Made by a program: the position numbers and the translations under genes. A stretch of 64,000 bases of DNA from contig JAITTY010000006.1 of the NCBI GenBank assembly GCA_031286695.1, positions 682,001-746,000 of the forward strand. The letters are read 5' to 3'. The notes under the pieces were generated by a model. That model searched no databases and was not told the origin of the DNA. It saw nothing but the letters and a program-made list of their open reading frames with translations. Below are positions 46,176 through 54,410 of the stretch, piece by piece. The DNA is from Sphingobacterium sp. GTDB taxonomy: Bacteria; Bacteroidota; Bacteroidia; Sphingobacteriales; Sphingobacteriaceae. Numbering within the stretch: position 1 is the stretch's first letter; every line of letters starts with the position of its first letter.

Positions 46176-48728
46176 TTAATATCCCGACGCCATTTTCTTG
46201 TAAAACCAACGCTTTACAATATCGGCTGTAAATACATAAACAGCAACAATCAACACCATATAAACATAGAATTGAAATGGCAACCTCACAAAACCAAATA
46301 TATCACCCAATAGGCTGAAAGGCAGAACCAAAACAAATGAAATCACGATCAAGTTAGATAGGAGCAGCGCTTTGCCGGGTTTACTTTTAAAGAATGGAAG
46401 TCGGGTCCGAACGACAAGGACAATAAGGGCAGCGGAGACAACAGATTCTAAAAACCAGCCAGTTTGAAATTGTTGTTCATTGGCTTTGAGGATTAAAAGA
46501 AGTACTGCAAATGTACAATAATCGAACACCGAACTCAGTAAACCAAAGATAAACATAAACTTCTTGATAAAACCAATATCAATGCGATGCGGTTTTTTAA
46601 TGTACTCTTCATCGACATTGTCTGTTGCTATGGTCGTCTCAGGAACATCCGTAAGTAAGTTGGTTAATAAAATTTGTTTTGGTAAAAGCGGTAGAAAGGG
46701 AAGCAATAAGGATGCCCCGGCCATACTAAACATATTCCCAAAATTGGCACTCGTTGCCATAAAGATATATTTCATGGTGTTCGCAAAGGTTCTACGTCCT
46801 TCCTTTATACCGTTGGCGAGTACATCAAGATCCTGATCCATTAATACAAGATCGGCGGCTTCTTTTGCAACATCTACGGCGCTGTCTACTGATATTCCTA
46901 CGTCGGCTGCATGTAGTGCTGAGGCATCGTTGATGCCATCCCCCATGAAACCAACTACCTGTCCTGTTTTTTTTAGTGCGAGAATAATTTGTTCCTTTTG
47001 GCTGGGTTCCACCTCAGCAAATATATCAGCTTGCAATACCTTTGTTACGAGGGCTTCACTGCTCGTTCCCCGCAAGGAACTTCCTGTGACAACAACCGGG
47101 CCTTCAATCCCCACTTGTTTAGCAAGACTTTCGGCCACCAGCGCATTGTCGCCCGTAATTATTTTTAACTTGACTCCTAATGAATTTAAGTTATTTATTG
47201 CGGCGACTGCACTTTCTTTGGGTGGATCGAAGAAGGTGACAAAGCCAAGAAAAATCATATTGTTTTCCTCTTCTTTCGAAATGGAGTTTGTTGTGGTTGT
47301 TTTCCAGCAGATTCCTAATGTACGGTACCCTTCTCTACTGTACTGTTCGTAGAGTTGTATTAAGGTCTGTTTGAGTTCGCTGGTTAGTGGAGCAATGCTA
47401 TCGTTGCTTGTTTGTACTTGATTGCATATGGCGAGGATTTCCTGAAAGGCTCCTTTGGTGATCATATTGAATCCTTGAAGTTCAACCAGAATACTCAGTC
47501 GTCTACGTATAAAATCATAGGGAATCTCGTCCAATATAGCTGGAAGTTGTTGCTCTTGGTTTTTTAATCCGGCTATAATTGCAGCATCGATCGGGTTTTT
47601 GAAACCTGTTTGTAGTGCAGCATTAAAGAGGGCATAGTTGTTCACAAGTTCGTTTTCAGTGTTATTGATATCGAAAGCTTTATAAAGCTTCACTTTTCCC
47701 TGGGTAATTGTACCAGTTTTGTCTGAACATAAGATATTCATACTGCCGAAGTTTTCAATTGCGGAAAGGCGTTTAACAATGACTTTCTGCGCGGCCATTT
47801 TTTTTGCCCCTGAGGAAAGATTGACCGTAATAATAACAGGAAGCAATTGTGGTGTAAGTCCAACAGCAAGTGCTAAAGAGAATAGAAAGGAATCAAGAAC
47901 TGGTTTATCGAGGAATACGTTCAGTGCAAATATGACGAGGATCAGGATAGAGGTAATTTGCATGAGTAAAAAACCAAACTTTTTGATCCCTCTTTCAAAT
48001 TCAGTTTCGGGGGCATTGTTTCGTAAGCGCGCGGATATCTTCCCAAATTCGGTATTCAGTGCTGTAGCGATGACGAGCGCTGTAGCTTTTCCACTAATGA
48101 CACTCGAACCCATAAACAATGTGTTAGAACGTTTGGAAAGGGGCGTATTTGTTTCTAGTGTTCCTTTTTGTTTTTCGACAGGATAACTTTCTCCTGTAAA
48201 AGCAGCTTCATCAACAAACAATTCTTGGGAATTCAAGAGGATACAGTCGGCAGGAATAATATCACCGGCGGACAATACGACGACGTCCCCAGGAACGATT
48301 GATTCTGTACTTACTGCTACCTCATGGTCGTCGCGTATGACAGTCGCTGTAACTTGGACCATTTTTAATAATCTGGCAACAGCATTGGATGCTCCATATT
48401 CTTGCCAAAATCCCAAGCAACTGCTAATGACTACAATTAAAAGGATGATGATTGCATCTGTGCGATCCTGAAGCAAAGAGGAAAGAATGGCTGCGGCGAT
48501 TAAGATAAGTGTGATGGGATTTTTGAATTGATTAAAAAATAATAAATACGCGCTTGAACTATTTTTTCCTTTCAATCTATTGGGACCATATTTGGTGATT
48601 CTCAAATTGGCTTCGCTTTCGGATATACCGTTTTCCTGCGAATTGAGTTCTTGGAATAGCTCCTCGGCAGACTTGCTCCAGAAAGCTTCTAAATGGCTAT
48701 TATGTGTACCTTGGTTCTTTTCTGTCAT
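46176..48728 (-). CDS. mgtA: magnesium-translocating P-type ATPase (MgtA/MgtB type)
   Basis: 850-residue P-type ATPase. Features: N-terminal cation-ATPase domain (LITKYGPNRL-type segment), actuator TGES loop in AAFTGESYPV, phosphorylation site CSDKTGTITQ, hinge GDGINDASAL, and the C-terminal segments with the MgtA-like VVRTRLPFFKSKPGKALL tail. P-type 3B ATPases of this kind import Mg2+ across the inner membrane. Sits alone on the minus strand; a palindrome (48758-48773) is in its short leader. No PhoPQ-type or Mg-riboswitch leader is recognisable. Confidence 0.92.
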   Translation of the reverse strand: MTEKNQGTHNSHLEAFWSKSAEELFQELNSQENGISESEANLRITKYGPNRLKGKNSSSAYLLFFNQFKNPITLILIAAAILSSLLQDRTDAIIILLIVVISSCLGFWQEYGASNAVARLLKMVQVTATVIRDDHEVAVSTESIVPGDVVVLSAGDIIPADCILLNSQELFVDEAAFTGESYPVEKQKGTLETNTPLSKRSNTLFMGSSVISGKATALVIATALNTEFGKISARLRNNAPETEFERGIKKFGFLLMQITSILILVIFALNVFLDKPVLDSFLFSLALAVGLTPQLLPVIITVNLSSGAKKMAAQKVIVKRLSAIENFGSMNILCSDKTGTITQGKVKLYKAFDINNTENELVNNYALFNAALQTGFKNPIDAAIIAGLKNQEQQLPAILDEIPYDFIRRRLSILVELQGFNMITKGAFQEILAICNQVQTSNDSIAPLTSELKQTLIQLYEQYSREGYRTLGICWKTTTTNSISKEEENNMIFLGFVTFFDPPKESAVAAINNLNSLGVKLKIITGDNALVAESLAKQVGIEGPVVVTGSSLRGTSSEALVTKVLQADIFAEVEPSQKEQIILALKKTGQVVGFMGDGINDASALHAADVGISVDSAVDVAKEAADLVLMDQDLDVLANGIKEGRRTFANTMKYIFMATSANFGNMFSMAGASLLLPFLPLLPKQILLTNLLTDVPETTIATDNVDEEYIKKPHRIDIGFIKKFMFIFGLLSSVFDYCTFAVLLLILKANEQQFQTGWFLESVVSAALIVLVVRTRLPFFKSKPGKALLLSNLIVISFVLVLPFSLLGDIFGFVRLPFQFYVYMVLIVAVYVFTADIVKRWFYKKMASGY

Positions 48729-48757
48729 CGTGGCCTTGTTAATGATGTAAGAGTAAA

Positions 48758-48773
48758 CAGGTTATTTAACCTG
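48758..48773. promoter_or_regulatory. short inverted repeat CAGGTTATTTAACCTG in the mgtA leader
   Basis: Arms CAGGTTA and TAACCTG separated by two bases, 30 bases upstream of the mgtA start codon. It could form a hairpin in the transcript or serve as an operator. Purely sequence-based; not linked to a known regulator. Confidence 0.4.
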
Positions 48774-48957
48774 AATTTAGGGAATTATATTGAATTATCT
48801 TAACGGGTATTTCAGATGACAAAATCAATGTTTAACCGGTTTAGTGATTTAGAAAAAATGATTTTTTTTGATTTTATTTTGTTTATACAAAGTTATTTTC
48901 TATTTTAGTGTTGCCCATTCAAGGGCACTTTTCATAAAATAGGTTAATAATATGGCT

Positions 48958-48997
48958 AAAACACCCGGAGTACCCCATGCTTTCGGGTGTTTTTTTA
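48958..48997 (+). terminator. orphan terminator upstream of the MutS-like pseudogene
   Basis: AAAACACCCG (48958-48967) pairs with CGGGTGTTTT (48984-48993), followed by a T-run. No plus-strand gene precedes it (the mgtA gene is on the other strand), so it may be a relic, or end an unrecognised small transcript from 48780-48957. Confidence 0.6.
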
Positions 48998-49014
48998 TTG
49001 TTTTTTACCTTCTC

Positions 49015-49593
49015 CAAAGCAATTTATGGTGTCTGACGGGAGCAAATATGACGGGCAAATCTACTTTGTTGAAGACGATTGGAAGCTGTGTTTATCTGGC
49101 TCATCTTGGTTCTCCTGTTCCTGCGGATGCTATGAAGACGGTACATTTTGACGGAATAATGGTGACGATAAATTTAGGTGATAATTTGAGCACAGGAGCG
49201 AGCCACCTTTTTAATGAGGTATGACGGGTTAAACATTTAGTGGAATTACTGGCATCCGGTAAACACACCTTTGTACTGATGGATGAGTTATTCAAGGGGA
49301 CAAACCATAGTGATACCAGTGAAGCAACTTTGGAGTTGGTTAACGATTTGAAAGAGTGCAAGAATCGTGTATTTTTATTGTCATCGCATATCCCAGAAAT
49401 TTGTCTCCTACTCCAAAAGGGGCGCACTGCATTGAAGCATTTGGAAGCCCCGTTGGATGAGCACAAGGAGATTATCTTTACCTATCAACTTTTGGATGGT
49501 GTTGCTGAAGCAAAGTTACGCATGTGGTTATTGCGGAAAGAAGGTGTATTTGAGATGCTCTCGAAAAGAAAGTTGGAAGGGAGACAGAATTGA
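49015..49593 (+). pseudogene. MutS-family ATPase domain remnant with in-frame stop
   Basis: The fragment carries the MutS-type Walker A region NLWCLTGANMTGKSTLLKTIG and the later LVELLASGKHTFVLMDELFKGTNHSDTSEA, with Walker B FVLMDE, and a continuing MutS-related C-terminal stretch. A TGA at 49222-49224 interrupts the reading frame, but the frame is the same on both sides (GASHLFNEV, stop, RVKHLVELL). The N-terminal part of the protein is missing: before Walker A the frame runs into a terminator hairpin. A full protein of this family would be several hundred residues. Whether the stop is a real mutation or a sequencing error cannot be told; loss of the 5' half indicates a dead gene either way. 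Confidence 0.75.
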
Positions 49594-49824
49594 TTTTCTT
49601 AGGAACCTATTTGGATTTTGCGCAGAGCACTTTTCGGAGAGACGAAAATATGAGTATACATCATATGCTGACAAGATTTTCCTTGATCAGCTTATGACGT
49701 ATATCTGGAGGGAGCCTGTTTTTGATTGTAGGTCTATGTCCTAATTCTAACAGATATTTTTTCGTTAACTGGATCTTTTTATTATAAATGTAGTGAATTG
49801 GGGATATGTCGAATCATTTTGTGC

Positions 49825-50871
49825 TTACTTAACGTCTTTTTTCTCCGGCCATTTTACAAACACGCCCGTTTCGAGTGTAAGTTCACCAGTTGCAGCATTA
49901 TAACTATCCTTGGATAGAATTGGGATTTCACCGGCTACTTTACTTTGCTCGGGGTTGTGTGTACGGTTGTGGTAAGTCGGTACTTTTTCAAGCTTGACCA
50001 ATTTGCCATTGATGCGTAGATTTTTTTGAACAATGGTTATTTTAGGTAATTTGTCGTATCGGATGACATTCAGTCCCTCGAGATCCCTCGGCCTTTGGGA
50101 AAAATCGATGAAATATTTGTATTGCTCCAAGAACGATGTGATGTGCTCTTTCATCTGGATCTTTTTACCCGGGAAGGCCAAGGATCCTACATTGACCACT
50201 TTTTTTGTGCTTAAATCTTCGACATACATGGTGACCCAGGAATGTTCATAATCGCCCCAGCTGAAATAGGTTTCTTTAGGGTTAACAGCATCTGGAATAG
50301 TCTTACCCGCGATATAGCCTTCTTTTTTTAGTGTGATACGATAAGAACCTTTGCGCCAACCTACGGTATTGCGGACACTGATAAAGTCACCCTCTGCATC
50401 TGAACTGGCATAATATCCCGTAGTTTTTAAGGCTTTTTTTGTCCGTTCAAACCAACGCGAAAAGATGCCATTAAATTTGATATCCTCTTCTTTACCTGTC
50501 TTAACACTGATACCGCCACCGGCAGATTGGATACCACAATATAGAGGTATATTGTTTAGGTATATATTAAAAGGTGAAATGTAAAATGAATAGTGGTCGG
50601 GGATGTCATCTTGTACAATAACATCAATGGAAATAGAATGGAAATCATTGACGGCAGAGTCCAATATATAATAGGAATTGGTATAGTGTAAGGGGGGTAA
50701 GATGAGACTATCAGGAAAGACATATTCCGTAGCCATCTTCTTTTTGAGCTCTTCATCTATACTGCTGTTTTCATATTTTTTTTTGAGTTCCTCTTTGGTT
50801 TGGGAAAAGGCTGGGCTACTGAATAAGGTAAGCGGTACAAGCACCGCCAAAATATTTTTTATCAATTTCAT
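49825..50871 (-). CDS. exported protein of unknown function
   Basis: 348 residues when started at 50871 (MKLIKNILAVLVPLTLFSSPAFSQ signal peptide), 60 codons inside the longest frame. A charged linker (KEELKKKYENSSIDEELKKKM) follows the cleavage site, then beta-rich sequence: SYYILDSAVNDFHSISIDVIVQDD, FYISPFNIYLNNIPLYCGIQSAGGG and GWRKGSYRITLKKEGYIAGKTI. It may be of a DUF3472-like type, but I am not confident. No catalytic motif is obvious. The 5' region contains a 16-bp palindrome and a LytTR-like direct repeat, so the gene could be regulated. Confidence 0.6.
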   Translation of the reverse strand: MKLIKNILAVLVPLTLFSSPAFSQTKEELKKKYENSSIDEELKKKMATEYVFPDSLILPPLHYTNSYYILDSAVNDFHSISIDVIVQDDIPDHYSFYISPFNIYLNNIPLYCGIQSAGGGISVKTGKEEDIKFNGIFSRWFERTKKALKTTGYYASSDAEGDFISVRNTVGWRKGSYRITLKKEGYIAGKTIPDAVNPKETYFSWGDYEHSWVTMYVEDLSTKKVVNVGSLAFPGKKIQMKEHITSFLEQYKYFIDFSQRPRDLEGLNVIRYDKLPKITIVQKNLRINGKLVKLEKVPTYHNRTHNPEQSKVAGEIPILSKDSYNAATGELTLETGVFVKWPEKKDVK

Positions 50872-50930
50872 AAACAGTTTTAATTGCGTCCACCAATATA
50901 CTTTTATTTCTTTTAGGAGTAAAGGGCTAA

Positions 50931-50946
50931 TTAATCGGCCGATTAA
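50931..50946. promoter_or_regulatory. perfect 16-bp palindrome, operator candidate
   Basis: TTAATCGGCCGATTAA is fully self-complementary and lies 60 bases upstream of the exported protein start at 50871. Such a perfect dyad near a start codon is a typical repressor site; the protein is unknown. Confidence 0.45.
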
Positions 50947-50960
50947 AATAATACAATGGA

Positions 50961-50992
50961 CGAATCGTAAATCATTTTTGGCGAATTGTAAA
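50961..50992 (-). promoter_or_regulatory. LytTR-type direct repeat: TACAATTCG N12 TACGATTCG
   Basis: On the minus strand TTTACAATTCG is followed 21 bases later by TTTACGATTCG (10 of 11 identical). Nine-base direct repeats with a 12-base spacer are the architecture of LytTR-domain binding sites (AgrA, LytR families). It lies 90-120 bases upstream of the exported-protein gene. Confidence 0.5.
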
Positions 50993-51162
50993 CGGTGGCT
51001 TGAATCTCTGACCGAGCACTTTATATTTGGTTCCAAGAAATGTCGAAACATAGATCTTAATTCGCTAATTCATTGTGTGATAGGTTTATGTGCGGCATTT
51101 TAATTTTAATTGTCATAGTAGATAGTGCCTTATACTTAAGGTGAATGTTTTTCATAGGTAGT

Positions 51163-51200
51163 AAGCCGTAAAGGACTCCCCGTTCTTGCGGCTTTTTTTT
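51163..51200 (+). terminator. hairpin of the AAGCCG...GCGGC type, orphan
   Basis: AAGCCG pairs with CGGCTT around a partly paired middle, followed by eight T. There is no plus-strand gene upstream to explain it. Same design as the elements at 52236 and 59060. Confidence 0.6.
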
Positions 51201-51436
51201 GCCTATTGGTTCGTTTAAGAACGGATGGCTAGCGTATTTTTTATAGTTCGTTTGCAACAAGATGTTATATGTCTTGGTTGTTTCAGACGAGGATAAAAAA
51301 GATAAAAAAAGTCAAAATTTCTTTAGGACGTTTTTTCTTTCCTGTTGTCATCATTGTATAAATGGAAATTTAGGTCGTTAATTATCCATTTGCAATGCAA
51401 CTACTATGAAATTTTAGCCTATTAATCATTTTTAGC

Positions 51437-52204
51437 ATGGCACTGACTAATAAAATATTCCAGCAAAGTGAGATTGAAAGTTTTGAATTCAATCACAAAG
51501 TTTTAAAAAACTGTTCATTTATCGATTGTACGATAAAGGGCAAAAATTTCATGAACTCCATGTTTCGTGATTGCAAATTTATCCGCTGTACCTTTGTAGA
51601 CTGTAATTTTCAGTCTGTTGTTTTTCAGGAATCTGGGGTTTGGATGGAAAGTACATTCGAAGCGAATGATTTTTCGAAAGCTATCATTGGAAATTTAAAA
51701 ATTGAAAAATCGTCCTTCCTTTACAACACGTTTGACAAAACAACTTTCGACGGTACCAATTTGGTTCATGTGGTTTTTAAAGGAAAGATCAATTCTTCAT
51801 GGTTTTATGGCATTCCTTTTACGGAAGATCTGTACTCCACTAATCTTTTCATTCTCAAAAAAGCAAAACCGTTAAAGACACCTTTAGTCAATTTTGGTCA
51901 CGCCGAATTGAAGGACGTTATATTTTCTCGGGGGCTAGATCTCTCCAGTACAGTTTTTCCAAATCAAGAACACCTTAAAATCATCAATAATCCAAAACGT
52001 TTTTTTGATAGTTTCCTCAAAAGGTCAAAAGAAGTCTTTACGGATAGCGAGTCGCTGGTTTTCTGTCGCGAATTGGTAGATAATGTCTTGTACAAGCCAG
52101 AAAACAGAGGGATGCCAATCATATTGGTCGATTTAAATCAGTTTTATCCCTCATTAAATGAAAATAGAGATCGTGTAATTGTTGATCTCTTGAAGGCAGG
52201 ATAA
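51437..52204 (+). CDS. pentapeptide-repeat-like protein with C-terminal domain
   Basis: 255 residues, cytoplasmic (no signal peptide). The first 110 residues are made of imperfect five-residue repeats with the centre Phe or Leu (CSFIDCTIKGKNFMNSMFRDCKFIRCTFVDCNFQ, ESTFEANDFSKAIIGNLKI), which fold as a right-handed quadrilateral beta-helix. Residues 150-255 are a separate non-repeat region (DLSSTVFPNQEHLKIINNPKRFFDSF and onward). Pentapeptide proteins can mimic DNA or serve as scaffolds; no quinolone-resistance signature is identifiable. Monocistronic, with a terminator of the shared family after it. Confidence 0.75.
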   Translation: MALTNKIFQQSEIESFEFNHKVLKNCSFIDCTIKGKNFMNSMFRDCKFIRCTFVDCNFQSVVFQESGVWMESTFEANDFSKAIIGNLKIEKSSFLYNTFDKTTFDGTNLVHVVFKGKINSSWFYGIPFTEDLYSTNLFILKKAKPLKTPLVNFGHAELKDVIFSRGLDLSSTVFPNQEHLKIINNPKRFFDSFLKRSKEVFTDSESLVFCRELVDNVLYKPENRGMPIILVDLNQFYPSLNENRDRVIVDLLKAG

Positions 52205-52235
52205 TCATATAATTCTATATATAATTGTTAGTGCA

Positions 52236-52271
52236 AAGCCGTTTGGAGTTCCCAGCTCTAGCGGCTTTTTT
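52236..52271 (+). terminator. terminator after the pentapeptide gene
   Basis: GCCG (52238-52241) pairs with CGGC (52262-52265) with partial further pairing, followed by six T. Same AAGCCGTTTGGA...GCGGC pattern as the other two elements. Confidence 0.75.
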
Positions 52272-52386
52272 GCTTTGGATAATACTACAGGAAATTAAAA
52301 TTCAACGAGCTGTATGATAGTTTTTTTATTTTTTTTAGATATATAAGAAAATTAGGTATATTTAATTTATTATTTACTGTGAACGA

Positions 52387-52725
52387 ATGAAAGATACGAA
52401 GTTATTAAAAGGCACTTTACACACAATTATTCTGAAACTTTTGTCGGAAACGAAAAGAATGTACGGCTATGAAATGACTCAACAGGTAAAACTTCTAACT
52501 GCAGGGGAGTTTATCCTGACAGAGGGAGCGCTCTATCCTGCATTACATAAGCTAGAAGCAGAGGGGCTCCTGGATACAGCAATAGAAGTTGTTGATGGAA
52601 GAGCAAGAAAGTATTACTCCTTAACAGAAAAAGGAAAAAAAGCTCAGGTAAGCAAAATGAAAGATGCGTTGACGTTTGTAGAGAAATTGCAGATCATCTT
52701 AAACACTAAGCCAATTATATCATGA
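52387..52725 (+). CDS. PadR-family transcriptional regulator
   Basis: 112-residue winged-helix protein: LLKGTLHTIILKLLSETKRMYGYEMTQ, LTEGALYPALHKLEAEGLL and the wing GRARKYYSLTEKGKK are all PadR hallmarks; it has a short C-terminal tail (subfamily 2). PadR proteins repress stress, toxin or transport genes and release on ligand binding. Its stop overlaps the next start by four bases (ATGA), so it is translated with the membrane protein. A -7-like TATATTTA lies shortly upstream with one mismatch. It is likely the local regulator of the operon. Confidence 0.9.
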   Translation: MKDTKLLKGTLHTIILKLLSETKRMYGYEMTQQVKLLTAGEFILTEGALYPALHKLEAEGLLDTAIEVVDGRARKYYSLTEKGKKAQVSKMKDALTFVEKLQIILNTKPIIS

Positions 52726-53396
52726 CAGAAAAAAAATTGACCAAAGCGGAATTAGGTATTCTGATGGATTTTATCCGTTCTAAAGGATATCGTTATGTTG
52801 ATGTTCAACTTGAAATTCTAGATCACTTTGCCTGTAAGGTCGAAGCATTGATGTCTTCAGATACAGATCTTTGTTTCAATCGGGCTATTGATTTTGCTTA
52901 TGCCAGTTTTGGAGCGGAAGGTTTTGCCAGTATTGCACATAGTTATGAATTGAGTCTGCAGGTTAAGCAGATCAATAAATTTCCTGCGGATTTTTTACAA
53001 TTCGTCAAGCATTGGCATAGTGCAATTTATATTGTATACTTTACATTGTTCTATTATTTTGTGCCGCTCGACGCAGATGCTTTTTGGACGGGATTAAAAT
53101 TGGGGATGATCGGTACACTCGTTTTTTATATTCCAGTATACTTATTGCGGCATCGACCTAGAGGGAGCAAATACTGCGTTTATCGGAATTATCTTGGTTT
53201 AACGATACCGGTTATGGTTTTGATTATGGGGTTGGTTTCTTCGGAATGGATCGTTAATTATATTCCCTTAGCATTGTATCGTGTTGTTATTCTTATTTTT
53301 ATGTATGTTGGATTAGGAATTTTGTATATATTTGAGAAGAATCTAAAGGCCATTGTCCGACGGGTAGATGAGATTGAAGTGCTTCACCAAAGGTGA
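52722..53396 (+). CDS. membrane protein with soluble N-terminal helical domain
   Basis: 224 residues. The first 90 are soluble (MTEKKLTKAELGILMDFIRSKGYRYVDVQLEILDHFACKVEAL, helical); then four to five membrane segments (IYIVYFTLFYYFVPLD, TGLKLGMIGTLVFYIPVYLL, YLGLTIPVMVLIMGLV, VVILIFMYVGLGILYIF). Matches the pattern of PadR-linked membrane proteins common in Bacteroidota, but no named family is recognised. Start fixed by ATGA overlap. It precedes the cytolysin-like lipoprotein by 18 bases, so the three genes form one operon. Confidence 0.7.
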   Translation: MTEKKLTKAELGILMDFIRSKGYRYVDVQLEILDHFACKVEALMSSDTDLCFNRAIDFAYASFGAEGFASIAHSYELSLQVKQINKFPADFLQFVKHWHSAIYIVYFTLFYYFVPLDADAFWTGLKLGMIGTLVFYIPVYLLRHRPRGSKYCVYRNYLGLTIPVMVLIMGLVSSEWIVNYIPLALYRVVILIFMYVGLGILYIFEKNLKAIVRRVDEIEVLHQR

Positions 53397-53414
53397 CGAT
53401 TAATTTTTTAAATT

Positions 53415-54410
53415 ATGAAATATCTTTTCCTGTTGTTGCTAAGCGTTTGTTTTTTGTCCAGCTGCGACAAAGAAGATGCCGATTTTGACGCTACGGCGAT
53501 CGAAGGTGGAGCAACGGCTAAAAGGTATCAGTTTGTAGGGCGTTCCGTTGGGTTTTCGGTTAGCCAGATCTACATGGATGGCACTGCAGAAAAGAACTTC
53601 TATCTAGGGGCAGTATGGGGATTAAAAGATACCACACCGGAACTGAAACTCACCTCCCTCCGTAACTACTATAAACCTTTCAAAATTGCAATTTCATCTA
53701 CCCAGCCAACTTTATCCAGTATTCGTGTGATACCAAGCTTTGATGCTGTGCGTGCTTTTGCTAAGAAAAGTAAGGGTGAACCATCTGTTTTGGAGCAATC
53801 GTCCGTGGGGGCATTCTTCGATTATAGGGCGATACGTTACCATCTTAATAATAGCCCCGACGTTGATAGTGTACTAAAAATGGTTCGTCACCACGATTCC
53901 ACCACGATAAAAAGAGCAAATAGCTTACTATTGCGTCGGGAACATATTACATTTAGTCTTCATGTAGACCTGGAAGATTTTGCGAAAGCTTTTAATAAAG
54001 ATGAACTTGGGAAGTTAAAAAAAGCAGGATTTAATCCCTACTATGTTTCTTCTGTCAACTATGGCACCCACTCTATTATGATGGGGGAAAGTGATTTTCC
54101 CCGTGGTGATCTTAAAAGCGTCTTGGAAAAACTGCTGTATAATCAGCTCTTGACGAAGACGGACGAAAGAGTGTTGGATGGTTCCGATATGCTGGTCTAT
54201 CTGCGCGGTGGACGTAAAACAAGTTTTATTAGACGTGCAACAGGTGTGGACGCCATTAAAAAACTTGTCGCTGATTATAAAAATGAACTTGAACTGCAAC
54301 AGAATAGCTTTGATTACCCCATTAGCTATAGCCTAGGAGGCCTCAATTCCTATGGACATCTTAAATTCTGGTACTCTTATGATTTTCTCGTTCGTGAGGA
54401 AAAGGAGTGA
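53415..54410 (+). CDS. lipoprotein related to cholesterol-dependent cytolysins (CDC-like, lacking domain 4)
   Basis: 331-residue lipoprotein, lipobox LSSC with Cys17. The order of motifs follows the cholesterol-dependent cytolysin fold: NFYLGAVWGLKDTTPELKLTS in place of the 'YPGAL' region, KPFKIAISST in place of the 'PxxISIDLPG' strand, ITFSLHVDLEDFAKAF, YYVSSVNYGTHSIMMGESD (209-227; CDCs have VSSVAYGR followed by a long strand), MLVYLRGG (259-266; CDCs 'FKAVIYGG') with DAIKKLVADYKNE, and PISYSLGGLNS (302-312; CDCs 'PIAYTTNFL'). It ends shortly after, where domain 4 (undecapeptide) would begin. Known Bacteroidota CDC-like proteins also lack this domain. If correct, a lipid-anchored pore-forming or membrane-binding protein. 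Family call is from motif order only. Confidence 0.6.
   Translation: MKYLFLLLLSVCFLSSCDKEDADFDATAIEGGATAKRYQFVGRSVGFSVSQIYMDGTAEKNFYLGAVWGLKDTTPELKLTSLRNYYKPFKIAISSTQPTLSSIRVIPSFDAVRAFAKKSKGEPSVLEQSSVGAFFDYRAIRYHLNNSPDVDSVLKMVRHHDSTTIKRANSLLLRREHITFSLHVDLEDFAKAFNKDELGKLKKAGFNPYYVSSVNYGTHSIMMGESDFPRGDLKSVLEKLLYNQLLTKTDERVLDGSDMLVYLRGGRKTSFIRRATGVDAIKKLVADYKNELELQQNSFDYPISYSLGGLNSYGHLKFWYSYDFLVREEKE

Larger units (their letters stand above)
50872..51436. promoter_or_regulatory. 565-bp control region between exported-protein and pentapeptide genes
   Basis: No coding frame here looks real. It contains a perfect 16-bp palindrome TTAATCGGCCGATTAA (50931-50946), a pair of direct repeats 21 bp apart (50961-50971 and 50982-50992), and a terminator-like hairpin ending in eight T (51163-51200) with no plus-strand gene before it. 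The last 230 bases are AT-rich with no promoter I can call for the pentapeptide gene. Confidence 0.55.

Noticed and set aside
46037..46231. 64-codon frame through the 11-bp repeats
   Set aside because: Arises because the repeat unit lacks stops in that frame; proline-rich repeat reading with no protein pattern.
46930..48186. plus-strand frames of 140 and 155 codons opposite mgtA
   Set aside because: Antisense to an intact P-type ATPase with all motifs; no own signals.
49457..49744. 95-codon plus-strand frame after the MutS remnant
   Set aside because: Overlaps the MutS frame in another phase and shows no family pattern; a frameshifted continuation cannot be proved.
51057..51260. 67-codon minus-strand frame in the 565-bp gap
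   Set aside because: Runs across a terminator hairpin and an orphan region; nothing protein-like.
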